This document shows, one piece after another, positions 17,389 through 28,089 of a stretch of 64,000 nucleotides of DNA (its first letter is position 1; each line of letters opens with the position of its first letter). This DNA is from Chloracidobacterium sp. N (GTDB lineage: Bacteria > Acidobacteriota > Blastocatellia > Chloracidobacteriales > Chloracidobacteriaceae), in NCBI RefSeq assembly GCF_018304765.1, contig NZ_CP072643.1, positions 248,001-312,000 of the forward strand, written 5' to 3'. The position numbers and the translations under genes were made by a program. The notes under the pieces are model-generated. The model worked only from the letters and a program-made list of their open reading frames with translations, was not told the DNA's origin and did not search any database.

Positions 17389-17679
17389 ATGGGAGAAAGG
17401 CGGTGGTATCTCGTCAGCTATGACGTACGCGATCCAAAGCGGTGGCGCAAAGTTTATGAGCGCGTCAAGGGGAATGCGGAAAGGGTACAATTTTCCGTCT
17501 TCCGCATGTATTGCACCAAAACTGACCTTGAGCAGTTGCGTTTTGATTTGGCAAAGCTGATGACGAGTGAAGATGATTTACTGGTCATTCATTTGTGTCC
17601 CGGCTGCGCAAGGCGTGTGGTTGACACCTCAACCAAAACTTCCTGGGATGAAGAACGCAAGCGGATTGAAATCCTGTAG
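17389..17679 (+). CDS. cas2: CRISPR-associated protein Cas2
   Basis: A protein of 96 residues that forms the core of the Cas1-Cas2 integration complex. The ferredoxin-fold pattern is clear: YLVSYDVRDPKRWRKVYERVKGNAERVQFSVFRMY, with the conserved Asp12 after the first strand and the Phe/Arg pattern of the second. DDLLVIHLCPGCARRVV near the end is a Cas2 strand with an unusual CxxC pair. It lies 27 bp after the Cas4-Cas1 gene and directly precedes the leader and array, the usual order for an active adaptation module. Confidence 0.93.
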   Translation: MGERRWYLVSYDVRDPKRWRKVYERVKGNAERVQFSVFRMYCTKTDLEQLRFDLAKLMTSEDDLLVIHLCPGCARRVVDTSTKTSWDEERKRIEIL

Positions 17680-17925
17680 GCGGGCGGATTCACGCATGTC
17701 GGTGTGGACAGGATGCTTTGCCGGTGAGTGTCTGGTAAGTCCTTTGAAGCGAACGCTTTTCCTGCCTGAATGTGGGGAAGACTTGCTTGAATGGGCCAGC
17801 GTGCTTTATTTTGCAGGAGTTACGGGCATTACCCGGCAGACGGGAGGCGGCTTGCCGCCTTTCCGGTTCAGGTGCTTGAGCAAGAAGCAGTTTTATGTGG
17901 CCAGTGCTTACCGTTTGGGGGCGCT
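17680..17925 (+). promoter_or_regulatory. CRISPR leader
   Basis: About 245 bp between cas2 and the first repeat with no convincing gene; an open frame at 17567-17941 crosses it but is a shadow. It contains a perfect hairpin AGGCGG-CTTG-CCGCCT (17845-17860) that could be a pause, a cas2 terminator or a protein-binding site. Leaders carry the array promoter and the integration signals. The degenerate repeat at the far end of the array supports this side being the leader side. Confidence 0.65.
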
Positions 17926-20900
17926 GTGCAAAAATCTTTGATGCCGAAAGGCGTTGATCACCTCACGGCGTGTGCGGCGTTGATTGATCGGCTGGGTGCA
18001 AAAATCTTTGATGCCGAAAGGCGTTGATCACCGGTCATTGAGACTATCGTTAACACAGGCGCGCGGTGCAAAAATCTTTGATGCCGAAAGGCGTTGATCA
18101 CGCTGGCGTTCCGTTGGGCTGTTCGGGAACGCTTCAGTGCAAAAATCTTTGATGCCGAAAGGCGTTGATCACTACGCCTGGCGTGGGTCTTTGCTGTTCC
18201 GCTTCTCGTGCAAAAATCTTTGATGCCGAAAGGCGTTGATCACGTGTCAACACCTAATCGCAGAAAAGTTACAGTGGAGTGCAAAAATCTTTGATGCCGA
18301 AAGGCGTTGATCACTTTCGACAGTGTACTTCCCACTAGACAGCCGGACAAGTGCAAAAATCTTTGATGCCGAAAGGCGTTGATCACTGCATAAGTTTCAC
18401 ACTGCCTGCCACGCTGCTGGGGTGCAAAAATCTTTGATGCCGAAAGGCGTTGATCACTTGGTAGTCCCGGAGTTGGAGAGGGGGGGTGTGTGGTGCAAAA
18501 ATCTTTGATGCCGAAAGGCGTTGATCACGCGAAAACTGGTCTCCGCGCGCGCGCCAGAAGTCGGTGCAAAAATCTTTGATGCCGAAAGGCGTTGATCACA
18601 TTACCGATCCACCGGCAATCTTTTCCCCGCCGCTGTGCAAAAATCTTTGATGCCGAAAGGCGTTGATCACAAGGTACGGGCTTACGTTCCAACCCTGGAG
18701 TACACGTGCAAAAATCTTTGATGCCGAAAGGCGTTGATCACACCGCGCCGGTTTTCCCATTCGAGCCGAACTGGGCGGTGCAAAAATCTTTGATGCCGAA
18801 AGGCGTTGATCACCGCGCGTGTGCGTGTGCGTGCGCGAGGCGCGTCCCGGGTGCAAAAATCTTTGATGCCGAAAGGCGTTGATCACTATGACGCACCCAA
18901 CCCCTCGGCTTCCACCTGATGTGCAAAAATCTTTGATGCCGAAAGGCGTTGATCACTGATTTCGGCGTTGCTGCGCCCCAAAACCAACGACCGTGCAAAA
19001 ATCTTTGATGCCGAAAGGCGTTGATCACTGGACGGCACGACGATTCTGGTCAATCCCGGCACTGGTGCAAAAATCTTTGATGCCGAAAGGCGTTGATCAC
19101 CTGGTCAGCCGTATCCGCGAGCTTGTAGGCTGCGCTAGTGCAAAAATCTTTGATGCCGAAAGGCGTTGATCACAGCGCGTATGAAAACGGCATGAGCGCG
19201 AGCGAAAGAGTGCAAAAATCTTTGATGCCGAAAGGCGTTGATCACTACACGCCCTACGCGCGAGCCGAGTTTGTTCGGGCGGTGCAAAAATCTTTGATGC
19301 CGAAAGGCGTTGATCACTCGTCCCATTGTTCGGGCGTTAGTTTTGGTACTCTGTGCAAAAATCTTTGATGCCGAAAGGCGTTGATCACAGCGCGCCTGTC
19401 TTCGCCTTCGAGCCGAACTGGGCAAAGTGCAAAAATCTTTGATGCCGAAAGGCGTTGATCACGACTGCTTGCGCCACAGCAGTTCGGCGGCTCGTGGTGT
19501 GCAAAAATCTTTGATGCCGAAAGGCGTTGATCACTTACGTCCCCCGCGTCAATTTCAGCCAAGTTACGGTGCAAAAATCTTTGATGCCGAAAGGCGTTGA
19601 TCACCACGCGGCTTCAATGCCGCGCTGCTGGAGTTCTTCGGTGCAAAAATCTTTGATGCCGAAAGGCGTTGATCACCTTCTGACGAGTTGGCGAAGAAAC
19701 GAACCGTCGAAGTGTGCAAAAATCTTTGATGCCGAAAGGCGTTGATCACCTCGCGCGCCAACAACGGCTGCACCACCGCCCATAAAGTGCAAAAATCTTT
19801 GATGCCGAAAGGCGTTGATCACGTCAACGGGACGTATTACCGCACGCGCTTCGGCAGTGCAAAAATCTTTGATGCCGAAAGGCGTTGATCACGCGGTTTT
19901 TTCCCGACAGCGCCGGCGGCAAAGAACGAATGTGCAAAAATCTTTGATGCCGAAAGGCGTTGATCACCGCGCGCGGATTTCGTCCGGCGTCATTTTTTCC
20001 AACGGTGCAAAAATCTTTGATGCCGAAAGGCGTTGATCACTTGCACGTCCCGGCTTGGTGGTAATTGCCGGGGCGAGTGCAAAAATCTTTGATGCCGAAA
20101 GGCGTTGATCACACCGAGTTTTTTGACACGCCCGCTGGGCTTTATACGGGTGCAAAAATCTTTGATGCCGAAAGGCGTTGATCACGCAGAAACGGCGAGT
20201 GCGCAATAAAAGGCGCGTCGTGCAAAAATCTTTGATGCCGAAAGGCGTTGATCACAGCGCAAGGTACGCCGATTCATTCTTGGAAAGATTGTGCAAAAAT
20301 CTTTGATGCCGAAAGGCGTTGATCACCTCCCGCCGTCCACTCCCGTCTGTCCCGATTGCCGGTGCAAAAATCTTTGATGCCGAAAGGCGTTGATCACAAA
20401 TGACTGATGCGCAGCATAAAGAACTTGTGGAGGTGCAAAAATCTTTGATGCCGAAAGGCGTTGATCACCCGGGCTTCCAATTGCCCCAAGAAATCCGCGC
20501 GATTCGTGCAAAAATCTTTGATGCCGAAAGGCGTTGATCACTGTCACGCCGTACTGTGCGACGAACCGGCGAACTGGTGCAAAAATCTTTGATGCCGAAA
20601 GGCGTTGATCACACGCGCCGGAGGAGATTGTTCAAGTAGCTTCCGGGTGCAAAAATCTTTGATGCCGAAAGGCGTTGATCACTGATACGTCGCCGCCGTC
20701 TTCGTAGCTGCCGTAAGAGTGCAAAAATCTTTGATGCCGAAAGGCGTTGATCACTAGAGCTGTACTTGCGCCCAGTGGTCGGGGCGCGCAGTGCAAAAAT
20801 CTTTGATGCCGAAAGGCGTTGATCACCGCCGGTTGCGTCTGACAGCAACGCGGCAGGCGGGTGCAAAAATCTTTGATGCCGAAAGGCGTTGATCACGATG

Positions 20901-23900
20901 ACGCCTGAAAAGTTTGAGGAAGAATTCCCGGAGTGCAAAAATCTTTGATGCCGAAAGGCGTTGATCACCTGAACGTGCCGCAGGGAAACTTCACGGCGCG
21001 CAGTGCAAAAATCTTTGATGCCGAAAGGCGTTGATCACGTCAGCTTGGCGTTCAATATCGGTCTCGGCGCGTTTGTGCAAAAATCTTTGATGCCGAAAGG
21101 CGTTGATCACACGCGCCGGAGGAAATCGTGCAGATAGCCACAGGGTGCAAAAATCTTTGATGCCGAAAGGCGTTGATCACTCTGGGCTGGGATGCTTGGG
21201 GACGCCAGTGGAAGGTGCAAAAATCTTTGATGCCGAAAGGCGTTGATCACAATCGCGTGGACGGGCTACTTGCGCCACAGCAGTTTGGCGGTGCAAAAAT
21301 CTTTGATGCCGAAAGGCGTTGATCACTTCCGCAGACAGAGAATATCCAGCCGGACGGTGATAAGTGCAAAAATCTTTGATGCCGAAAGGCGTTGATCACC
21401 CGACGGCGCGCCAGTGCTTGCGCCGGTGGCTGACGTGCAAAAATCTTTGATGCCGAAAGGCGTTGATCACTTACGCCGTGTGGGGCTGGCGACCACGCAA
21501 GCCTCGTGCAAAAATCTTTGATGCCGAAAGGCGTTGATCACCTGGGACAAACCGCGTGGACGGGCTGCTCGCGCCGCAGTGCAAAAATCTTTGATGCCGA
21601 AAGGCGTTGATCACAAGGCGGTCTCCCGCCGGTCATCCCAGCTCCAGTCGTGCAAAAATCTTTGATGCCGAAAGGCGTTGATCACGTCACACCCGGACGG
21701 CGAAACGGGGGCAGGTTATCACCGGTGCAAAAATCTTTGATGCCGAAAGGCGTTGATCACTAAACTCGAATTTCGTTTTCCATTTTTCCAGCTACCGGTG
21801 CAAAAATCTTTGATGCCGAAAGGCGTTGATCACGAATCGCAAGGCGTTGTGGTGACTGTCTATCGCGAAGTGTGCAAAAATCTTTGATGCCGAAAGGCGT
21901 TGATCACCTGGGCTGGCGGCGTCCTTGTTGTTGCGCAAAGCAGTGCAAAAATCTTTGATGCCGAAAGGCGTTGATCACAGCGCGATACGTGACTTCCCAA
22001 CGCGCCCGAAACGGTGCAAAAATCTTTGATGCCGAAAGGCGTTGATCACTACTTATAGTCGGAATAAGTCTGGTAGTACTCAGCCGTGCAAAAATCTTTG
22101 ATGCCGAAAGGCGTTGATCACTCAACGACAGCCTGCGCCCCTGAGCGCGTGTCGTCAAAGTGCAAAAATCTTTGATGCCGAAAGGCGTTGATCACTGGCC
22201 GCTGGATTCAGGGTTGCCGGCGTGGGAATGTGCAAAAATCTTTGATGCCGAAAGGCGTTGATCACACGCGCCAGAGGAAATCGTGCAAGTAGCTTCCGGG
22301 TGCAAAAATCTTTGATGCCGAAAGGCGTTGATCACCTCACCCACGTCAAGGAACTCATTGAACAGAACCTTGTGCAAAAATCTTTGATGCCGAAAGGCGT
22401 TGATCACTGAAATTATCTACCGCCGAGCCTGCCGAAATCCTAGCGTGCAAAAATCTTTGATGCCGAAAGGCGTTGATCACCGCGGCTGATGCCCTCTATC
22501 GCTGTTAAGCTGTCGTGCAAAAATCTTTGATGCCGAAAGGCGTTGATCACTACACGTCAGCGCTGTCGGGCGAAATCCCGCGCTGGTGCAAAAATCTTTG
22601 ATGCCGAAAGGCGTTGATCACTAAAGCAGGTTTGGTTTTTAGTTTTTTCCAGCTACGTGCAAAAATCTTTGATGCCGAAAGGCGTTGATCACACACCCTC
22701 CAGTACAAACTCAACGTCAGGTCAATGTGCAAAAATCTTTGATGCCGAAAGGCGTTGATCACCGCCAGCGCGCGTCGAAAGCGGCTTGCGCGTTACGGTG
22801 CAAAAATCTTTGATGCCGAAAGGCGTTGATCACTTCTCCATAGGGACATTTTCCAGCCACTTGGCGGGTGCAAAAATCTTTGATGCCGAAAGGCGTTGAT
22901 CACTTGACACCTTGCTTGCTGTGCGCAACGCCGTGGAGGTGCAAAAATCTTTGATGCCGAAAGGCGTTGATCACATCACGCAGGCGCAAAAGGCGCACAT
23001 CTACGAAAGTGCAAAAATCTTTGATGCCGAAAGGCGTTGATCACCGGCGTAGCGACAGCGCCATATCGCCCCAAAATAGGTGCAAAAATCTTTGATGCCG
23101 AAAGGCGTTGATCACAAGTTTCTTTTTCCTTTCCCAGCCCGGCACGGTCGTGCAAAAATCTTTGATGCCGAAAGGCGTTGATCACCTTGTACAATTCTTT
23201 ATTGACGAGGAAGAAGTCGAAGTCGTGCAAAAATCTTTGATGCCGAAAGGCGTTGATCACCTGGGCTGCCGGAAGGTGACAATGCCGTGACGGAGCGGTG
23301 CAAAAATCTTTGATGCCGAAAGGCGTTGATCACTTGCTTCCTACGAGTCCTGGCGTGCCGCCGCCGCCGGTGCAAAAATCTTTGATGCCGAAAGGCGTTG
23401 ATCACTAACCCTGGTGTGGGGAAAACAGCGGGTCAGGGTGTGCAAAAATCTTTGATGCCGAAAGGCGTTGATCACGTTTCCTCCTCCTTTTTTTCTTTTT
23501 TTCCTGTCCGGTGCAAAAATCTTTGATGCCGAAAGGCGTTGATCACTGAGAAACAGCCAGCGGGCCGTCGGGTGCGCTGCGTGCAAAAATCTTTGATGCC
23601 GAAAGGCGTTGATCACCCGCGTCAAACGAGCGCGTAGGGTTTACGGTGGATCTGGTGCAAAAATCTTTGATGCCGAAAGGCGTTGATCACCCGCCGGTGG
23701 AAGCCATCCAGCGGTGGATCGTGCTGGTGCAAAAATCTTTGATGCCGAAAGGCGTTGATCACTTGACCAACGCCAACGTCCTTACCACAGGATTTGAGTG
23801 CAAAAATCTTTGATGCCGAAAGGCGTTGATCACACAGAATCCTTGTATTGCTTGGTGCGGTCAATAAAGTGCAAAAATCTTTGATGCCGAAAGGCGTTGA

Positions 23901-26900
23901 TCACGCGCATTTTGGGCGGCAAGCCTGTAGGCTGATATTGTGCAAAAATCTTTGATGCCGAAAGGCGTTGATCACTTCTGCAATCCCTAAGACGCGCTTG
24001 GCTTCAGTGGTGCAAAAATCTTTGATGCCGAAAGGCGTTGATCACGGTGAACTATCTGCCGCCGCACACCGGGCGCATCAGGTGCAAAAATCTTTGATGC
24101 CGAAAGGCGTTGATCACCACAATATCTTGTGGCGGCGGCTGATCCAACGCTGAGTGCAAAAATCTTTGATGCCGAAAGGCGTTGATCACCGCGAACTCGC
24201 CAAGCAACTCCAGACGGGCGAGATTGTGCAAAAATCTTTGATGCCGAAAGGCGTTGATCACACCGAGCTTCTTGACGCGCCCGCCGGGCTTTACACTGGT
24301 GCAAAAATCTTTGATGCCGAAAGGCGTTGATCACCGCGGGTCGTCCGCCTCGGTGTCGCTCACCGGGCGGTGCAAAAATCTTTGATGCCGAAAGGCGTTG
24401 ATCACTAAAGCTGCACCTGCGCCCAGTGGTCGGGGCGCGCGGTGCAAAAATCTTTGATGCCGAAAGGCGTTGATCACCCGAATTGCGCTTGCCGCGGCGG
24501 CACGCTGCGCCTGTATTGTGCAAAAATCTTTGATGCCGAAAGGCGTTGATCACGCACGCGCTGGGCTTGCTTGGGGGCAGCAGGGGAGTGTGCAAAAATC
24601 TTTGATGCCGAAAGGCGTTGATCACAGACCGCCGGAACCGGATTTTGTTCGAGCTTGGCGGGTGCAAAAATCTTTGATGCCGAAAGGCGTTGATCACCCT
24701 GCCGGTGGCGCTAAAATCGCTTATAGGGCTTTGTGCAAAAATCTTTGATGCCGAAAGGCGTTGATCACTAAAACCGGTTTGATTTTTGGTTTTTTCCAGC
24801 TACGTGCAAAAATCTTTGATGCCGAAAGGCGTTGATCACGGATTGACGCAAGCGCAAAAGGCGCATATCTACGAAAGTGCAAAAATCTTTGATGCCGAAA
24901 GGCGTTGATCACGCCAAGCTCTTTTCGCCCTACGCTGGCGCTGTACAGTGCAAAAATCTTTGATGCCGAAAGGCGTTGATCACTTTTTCCCCAGGCTTTC
25001 TTCCTCACTGGTTCTGCAGTGCAAAAATCTTTGATGCCGAAAGGCGTTGATCACATTACGTCGGCGCGGTGGCGCAAAACCCAGTACGGGGTGCAAAAAT
25101 CTTTGATGCCGAAAGGCGTTGATCACCGCGTCCAGCAGGACTTGCCAGTTGTTTGGTGGAGTGTGCAAAAATCTTTGATGCCGAAAGGCGTTGATCACTA
25201 CTGGACAGACAGGTAGTGTCCTGTGCCGCTTTTGTGCAAAAATCTTTGATGCCGAAAGGCGTTGATCACCCCGACCTGACTTTTCTTTGGGGCGGGCAGC
25301 CGTTTGTGCAAAAATCTTTGATGCCGAAAGGCGTTGATCACTTTACGCTGAAGGGCGCGGTGTTGCGCGATGAGAACGTGCAAAAATCTTTGATGCCGAA
25401 AGGCGTTGATCACATATTGGTCTCGGTTTCAATCGAGCACGAGCGCGCGGTGCAAAAATCTTTGATGCCGAAAGGCGTTGATCACGACAGCGCTGGAAGT
25501 GAAATCGCCGGATGGAAGGCTGTGCAAAAATCTTTGATGCCGAAAGGCGTTGATCACCCGATATGATCCTGCGTCACGTTGACGCGGTGTTGTGTGCAAA
25601 AATCTTTGATGCCGAAAGGCGTTGATCACGGGCGGGGCTAGAACGGCAACTCGTCAACCCACCAGTGCAAAAATCTTTGATGCCGAAAGGCGTTGATCAC
25701 AGGCTTGACGCGCTTACGTGTCAGGTACGGATGGTCGTGCAAAAATCTTTGATGCCGAAAGGCGTTGATCACGCAACCCTGGAAACAATCGAAAGCAAGA
25801 GTAGCGGTGCAAAAATCTTTGATGCCGAAAGGCGTTGATCACCTCGCACTGTGCTGTTACTTTTTCTGGCAGAATAGGTGCAAAAATCTTTGATGCCGAA
25901 AGGCGTTGATCACGTTAATCACGATTCTCTCACCCGCCGCGCCCATCGTGCAAAAATCTTTGATGCCGAAAGGCGTTGATCACACTTTCCCGTTGAGGAC
26001 GATGGCGAAGAAGACACGGTGCAAAAATCTTTGATGCCGAAAGGCGTTGATCACCCGCTGCCTAGCCCCTCTTGGAAGGCCCTAGACAGGTGCAAAAATC
26101 TTTGATGCCGAAAGGCGTTGATCACCGCCTTCAACTCCGTCCGGGAGCAAGTGGGCAAGCTGTGCAAAAATCTTTGATGCCGAAAGGCGTTGATCACACC
26201 ACCTGATGGGCGCGGCGGGAGAAAGAATCGTCGTGCAAAAATCTTTGATGCCGAAAGGCGTTGATCACATCCGGACACTGGTGAATCACGCCTGAAGCTG
26301 CGCACAGGTGCAAAAATCTTTGATGCCGAAAGGCGTTGATCACTGGGACTTCGGGCGTAATCCGCGCCCGGCCATCTGCAGTGCAAAAATCTTTGATGCC
26401 GAAAGGCGTTGATCACTGTTAAGATGCCGGCAGGCTCGGTGGCAAAAAGGTGGTGCAAAAATCTTTGATGCCGAAAGGCGTTGATCACAACTTGCGGCGT
26501 TGCGCTATTCTTATCAGCGGGGTAGGTGCAAAAATCTTTGATGCCGAAAGGCGTTGATCACCAGAGCAACGCTATCTTCGCGCCCTTCATCAAAGGTGCA
26601 AAAATCTTTGATGCCGAAAGGCGTTGATCACGAACACTTTGCGCATCTGCGTCTGTTGACGCGCGCGTGCAAAAATCTTTGATGCCGAAAGGCGTTGATC
26701 ACAAAACGACAGCCTACGTACCGGTTTCCACCTATACGTGCAAAAATCTTTGATGCCGAAAGGCGTTGATCACCTGACGGCGTGTGCCGCGTTGATTGAC
26801 AGGTTAGGTGCAAAAATCTTTGATGCCGAAAGGCGTTGATCACAGTTGCGGGTTACAATTGAAGGGGATTTTACCGCTTGTGCAAAAATCTTTGATGCCG

Positions 26901-27713
26901 AAAGGCGTTGATCACACCATTCGCCCGTCGTCAAATGGCAGAGCAACGCTATCGTGCAAAAATCTTTGATGCCGAAAGGCGTTGATCACCCGTCGATTGT
27001 GCCGCCGCTGATTAATTCGAGGCGGTGCAAAAATCTTTGATGCCGAAAGGCGTTGATCACACAAAGCGTGAATAGAAAACGTCCGAGCCGACAATGTGCA
27101 AAAATCTTTGATGCCGAAAGGCGTTGATCACTTCAGCCAGAACCCAGTAGGATTCCGCTCGCAGGTTGTGTGCAAAAATCTTTGATGCCGAAAGGCGTTG
27201 ATCACGTAAAAACATCCGACAGCACTGATGACGTGACGGAAGTGCAAAAATCTTTGATGCCGAAAGGCGTTGATCACTGACACGTCGGTCAAATGGGGGC
27301 TGGCAATGGGAGTCCGTGCAAAAATCTTTGATGCCGAAAGGCGTTGATCACATGCCCTCCTGGAAATCCGTGCCCGGCTTGGCTACGCGTGCAAAAATCT
27401 TTGATGCCGAAAGGCGTTGATCACATTTCGTCCATTACGGCAGCACCAGTGCGTCAATCAGGTGCAAAAATCTTTGATGCCGAAAGGCGTTGATCACCGA
27501 AAATACCGCTTCGCAGACGATACGAAGCTCCTCGTGCAAAAATCTTTGATGCCGAAAGGCGTTGATCACAGGCACAGCCCCGAAGTGGAAAACTCGAAGG
27601 CTTTTTGTGCAAAAATCTTTGATGCCGAAAGGCGTTGATCACGATTGTCGGCGGAACGCCGACCGGCGCATGGTCTGGTGCAAAAATCTTTGATGCCGAA
27701 AGGCGTTGATCAC
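17926..27713 (+). CRISPR. CRISPR array, 137 full repeats of 36 bp
   Basis: I counted 137 copies of a 36-bp repeat that starts GTGCAAAAATC and ends GTTGATCAC, the first at 17926-17961 and the last at 27678-27713. I saw no variation among them. The 136 spacers between them are 34 to 40 bases, mostly 34-37. The repeat centre can fold as ATGCC-GAAA-GGCGT (five pairs with one G-U, GNRA-type GAAA loop). Cas6 cutting at the 3' base of this stem would leave an eight-base 5' handle TTGATCAC. Several spacers are related to each other. Many apparent ORFs across the array (a recurring INAFRHQRF or VQKSLMPKGVDH motif) are only translations of the repeat. Confidence 0.99.
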
Positions 27714-27742
27714 TTAAGACCGGCGAATGGCGAATGGTAGAT

Positions 27743-27778
27743 GTATGAAACTCTCTGATGCTGAGAAATGTTGATCAC
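27743..27778 (+). repeat. Degenerate terminal CRISPR repeat
   Basis: This 36-base stretch aligns with the CRISPR repeat without gaps and matches at 26 of 36 positions; it keeps the 3' end GTTGATCAC except for changes before it. It follows a shorter interval of 29 bases (27714-27742). Degeneracy at the distal end is normal for the oldest repeat and marks this as the trailer end. Confidence 0.85.
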
Positions 27779-27787
27779 CCACAAGGC

Positions 27788-27833
27788 GTTGTCAGGCAAA
27801 AGCAATCTTGAGAGATTGCTTTTGCCTGACAAC
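27788..27833. terminator. Perfect 21-bp hairpin just beyond the CRISPR array
   Basis: Bases 27788-27808 and 27813-27833 are exact reverse complements, with the loop TGAG. The stem begins GTTGTCAGGC. A stem this long with an A/T-rich centre could terminate the array transcript from one side and face transcription from the other. It could equally be the remains of a small inverted-repeat element, since no T-run follows. Confidence 0.6.
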
Positions 27834-27921
27834 ACCACATCGCCAAACAAATTGACCGACCAGCAGTTCCCCTCCCCTGTCCCTAACCGGCGAAACCCGG
27901 CGGGCCAGGCAATCCACCAGT

Positions 27922-28029
27922 ACCGCAGCGTGCTGGACAGGACAAGAACAACCGGTAGTTCCAACGGCGGTTCGGGCGGCTTTCGGCAGGAAACCGCAGC
28001 GTGCTGGACAGGACAAGAACAACCGGTAG
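27922..28029. repeat. Two 37-bp direct repeats separated by 34 bp
   Basis: An identical 37-base sequence starting ACCGCAGCGTGC and ending AACAACCGGTAG occurs at 27922-27958 and 27993-28029, with 34 unique bases between. The sequence is unrelated to the main CRISPR repeat, yet the unit length and 71-base period equal those of the array. It may be a one-spacer mini-array or a chance duplication in the region before the propeller gene. No gene is visible between 27779 and 28089. Confidence 0.8.
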
Positions 28030-28089
28030 ATTATTCAATGCCACCATCACACGCCCCGCCACCCCGGCCCTCATCGCACCACCCAACGT

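Noticed and set aside
18596-27642. Many open frames on both strands across the array with repeated motifs such as INAFRHQRF or VQKSLMPKGVDH, suggesting a repeat-protein family
   Set aside because: They are translations of the 36-bp CRISPR repeat, which has no stop in several frames; the variable parts are spacers. They are not genes.
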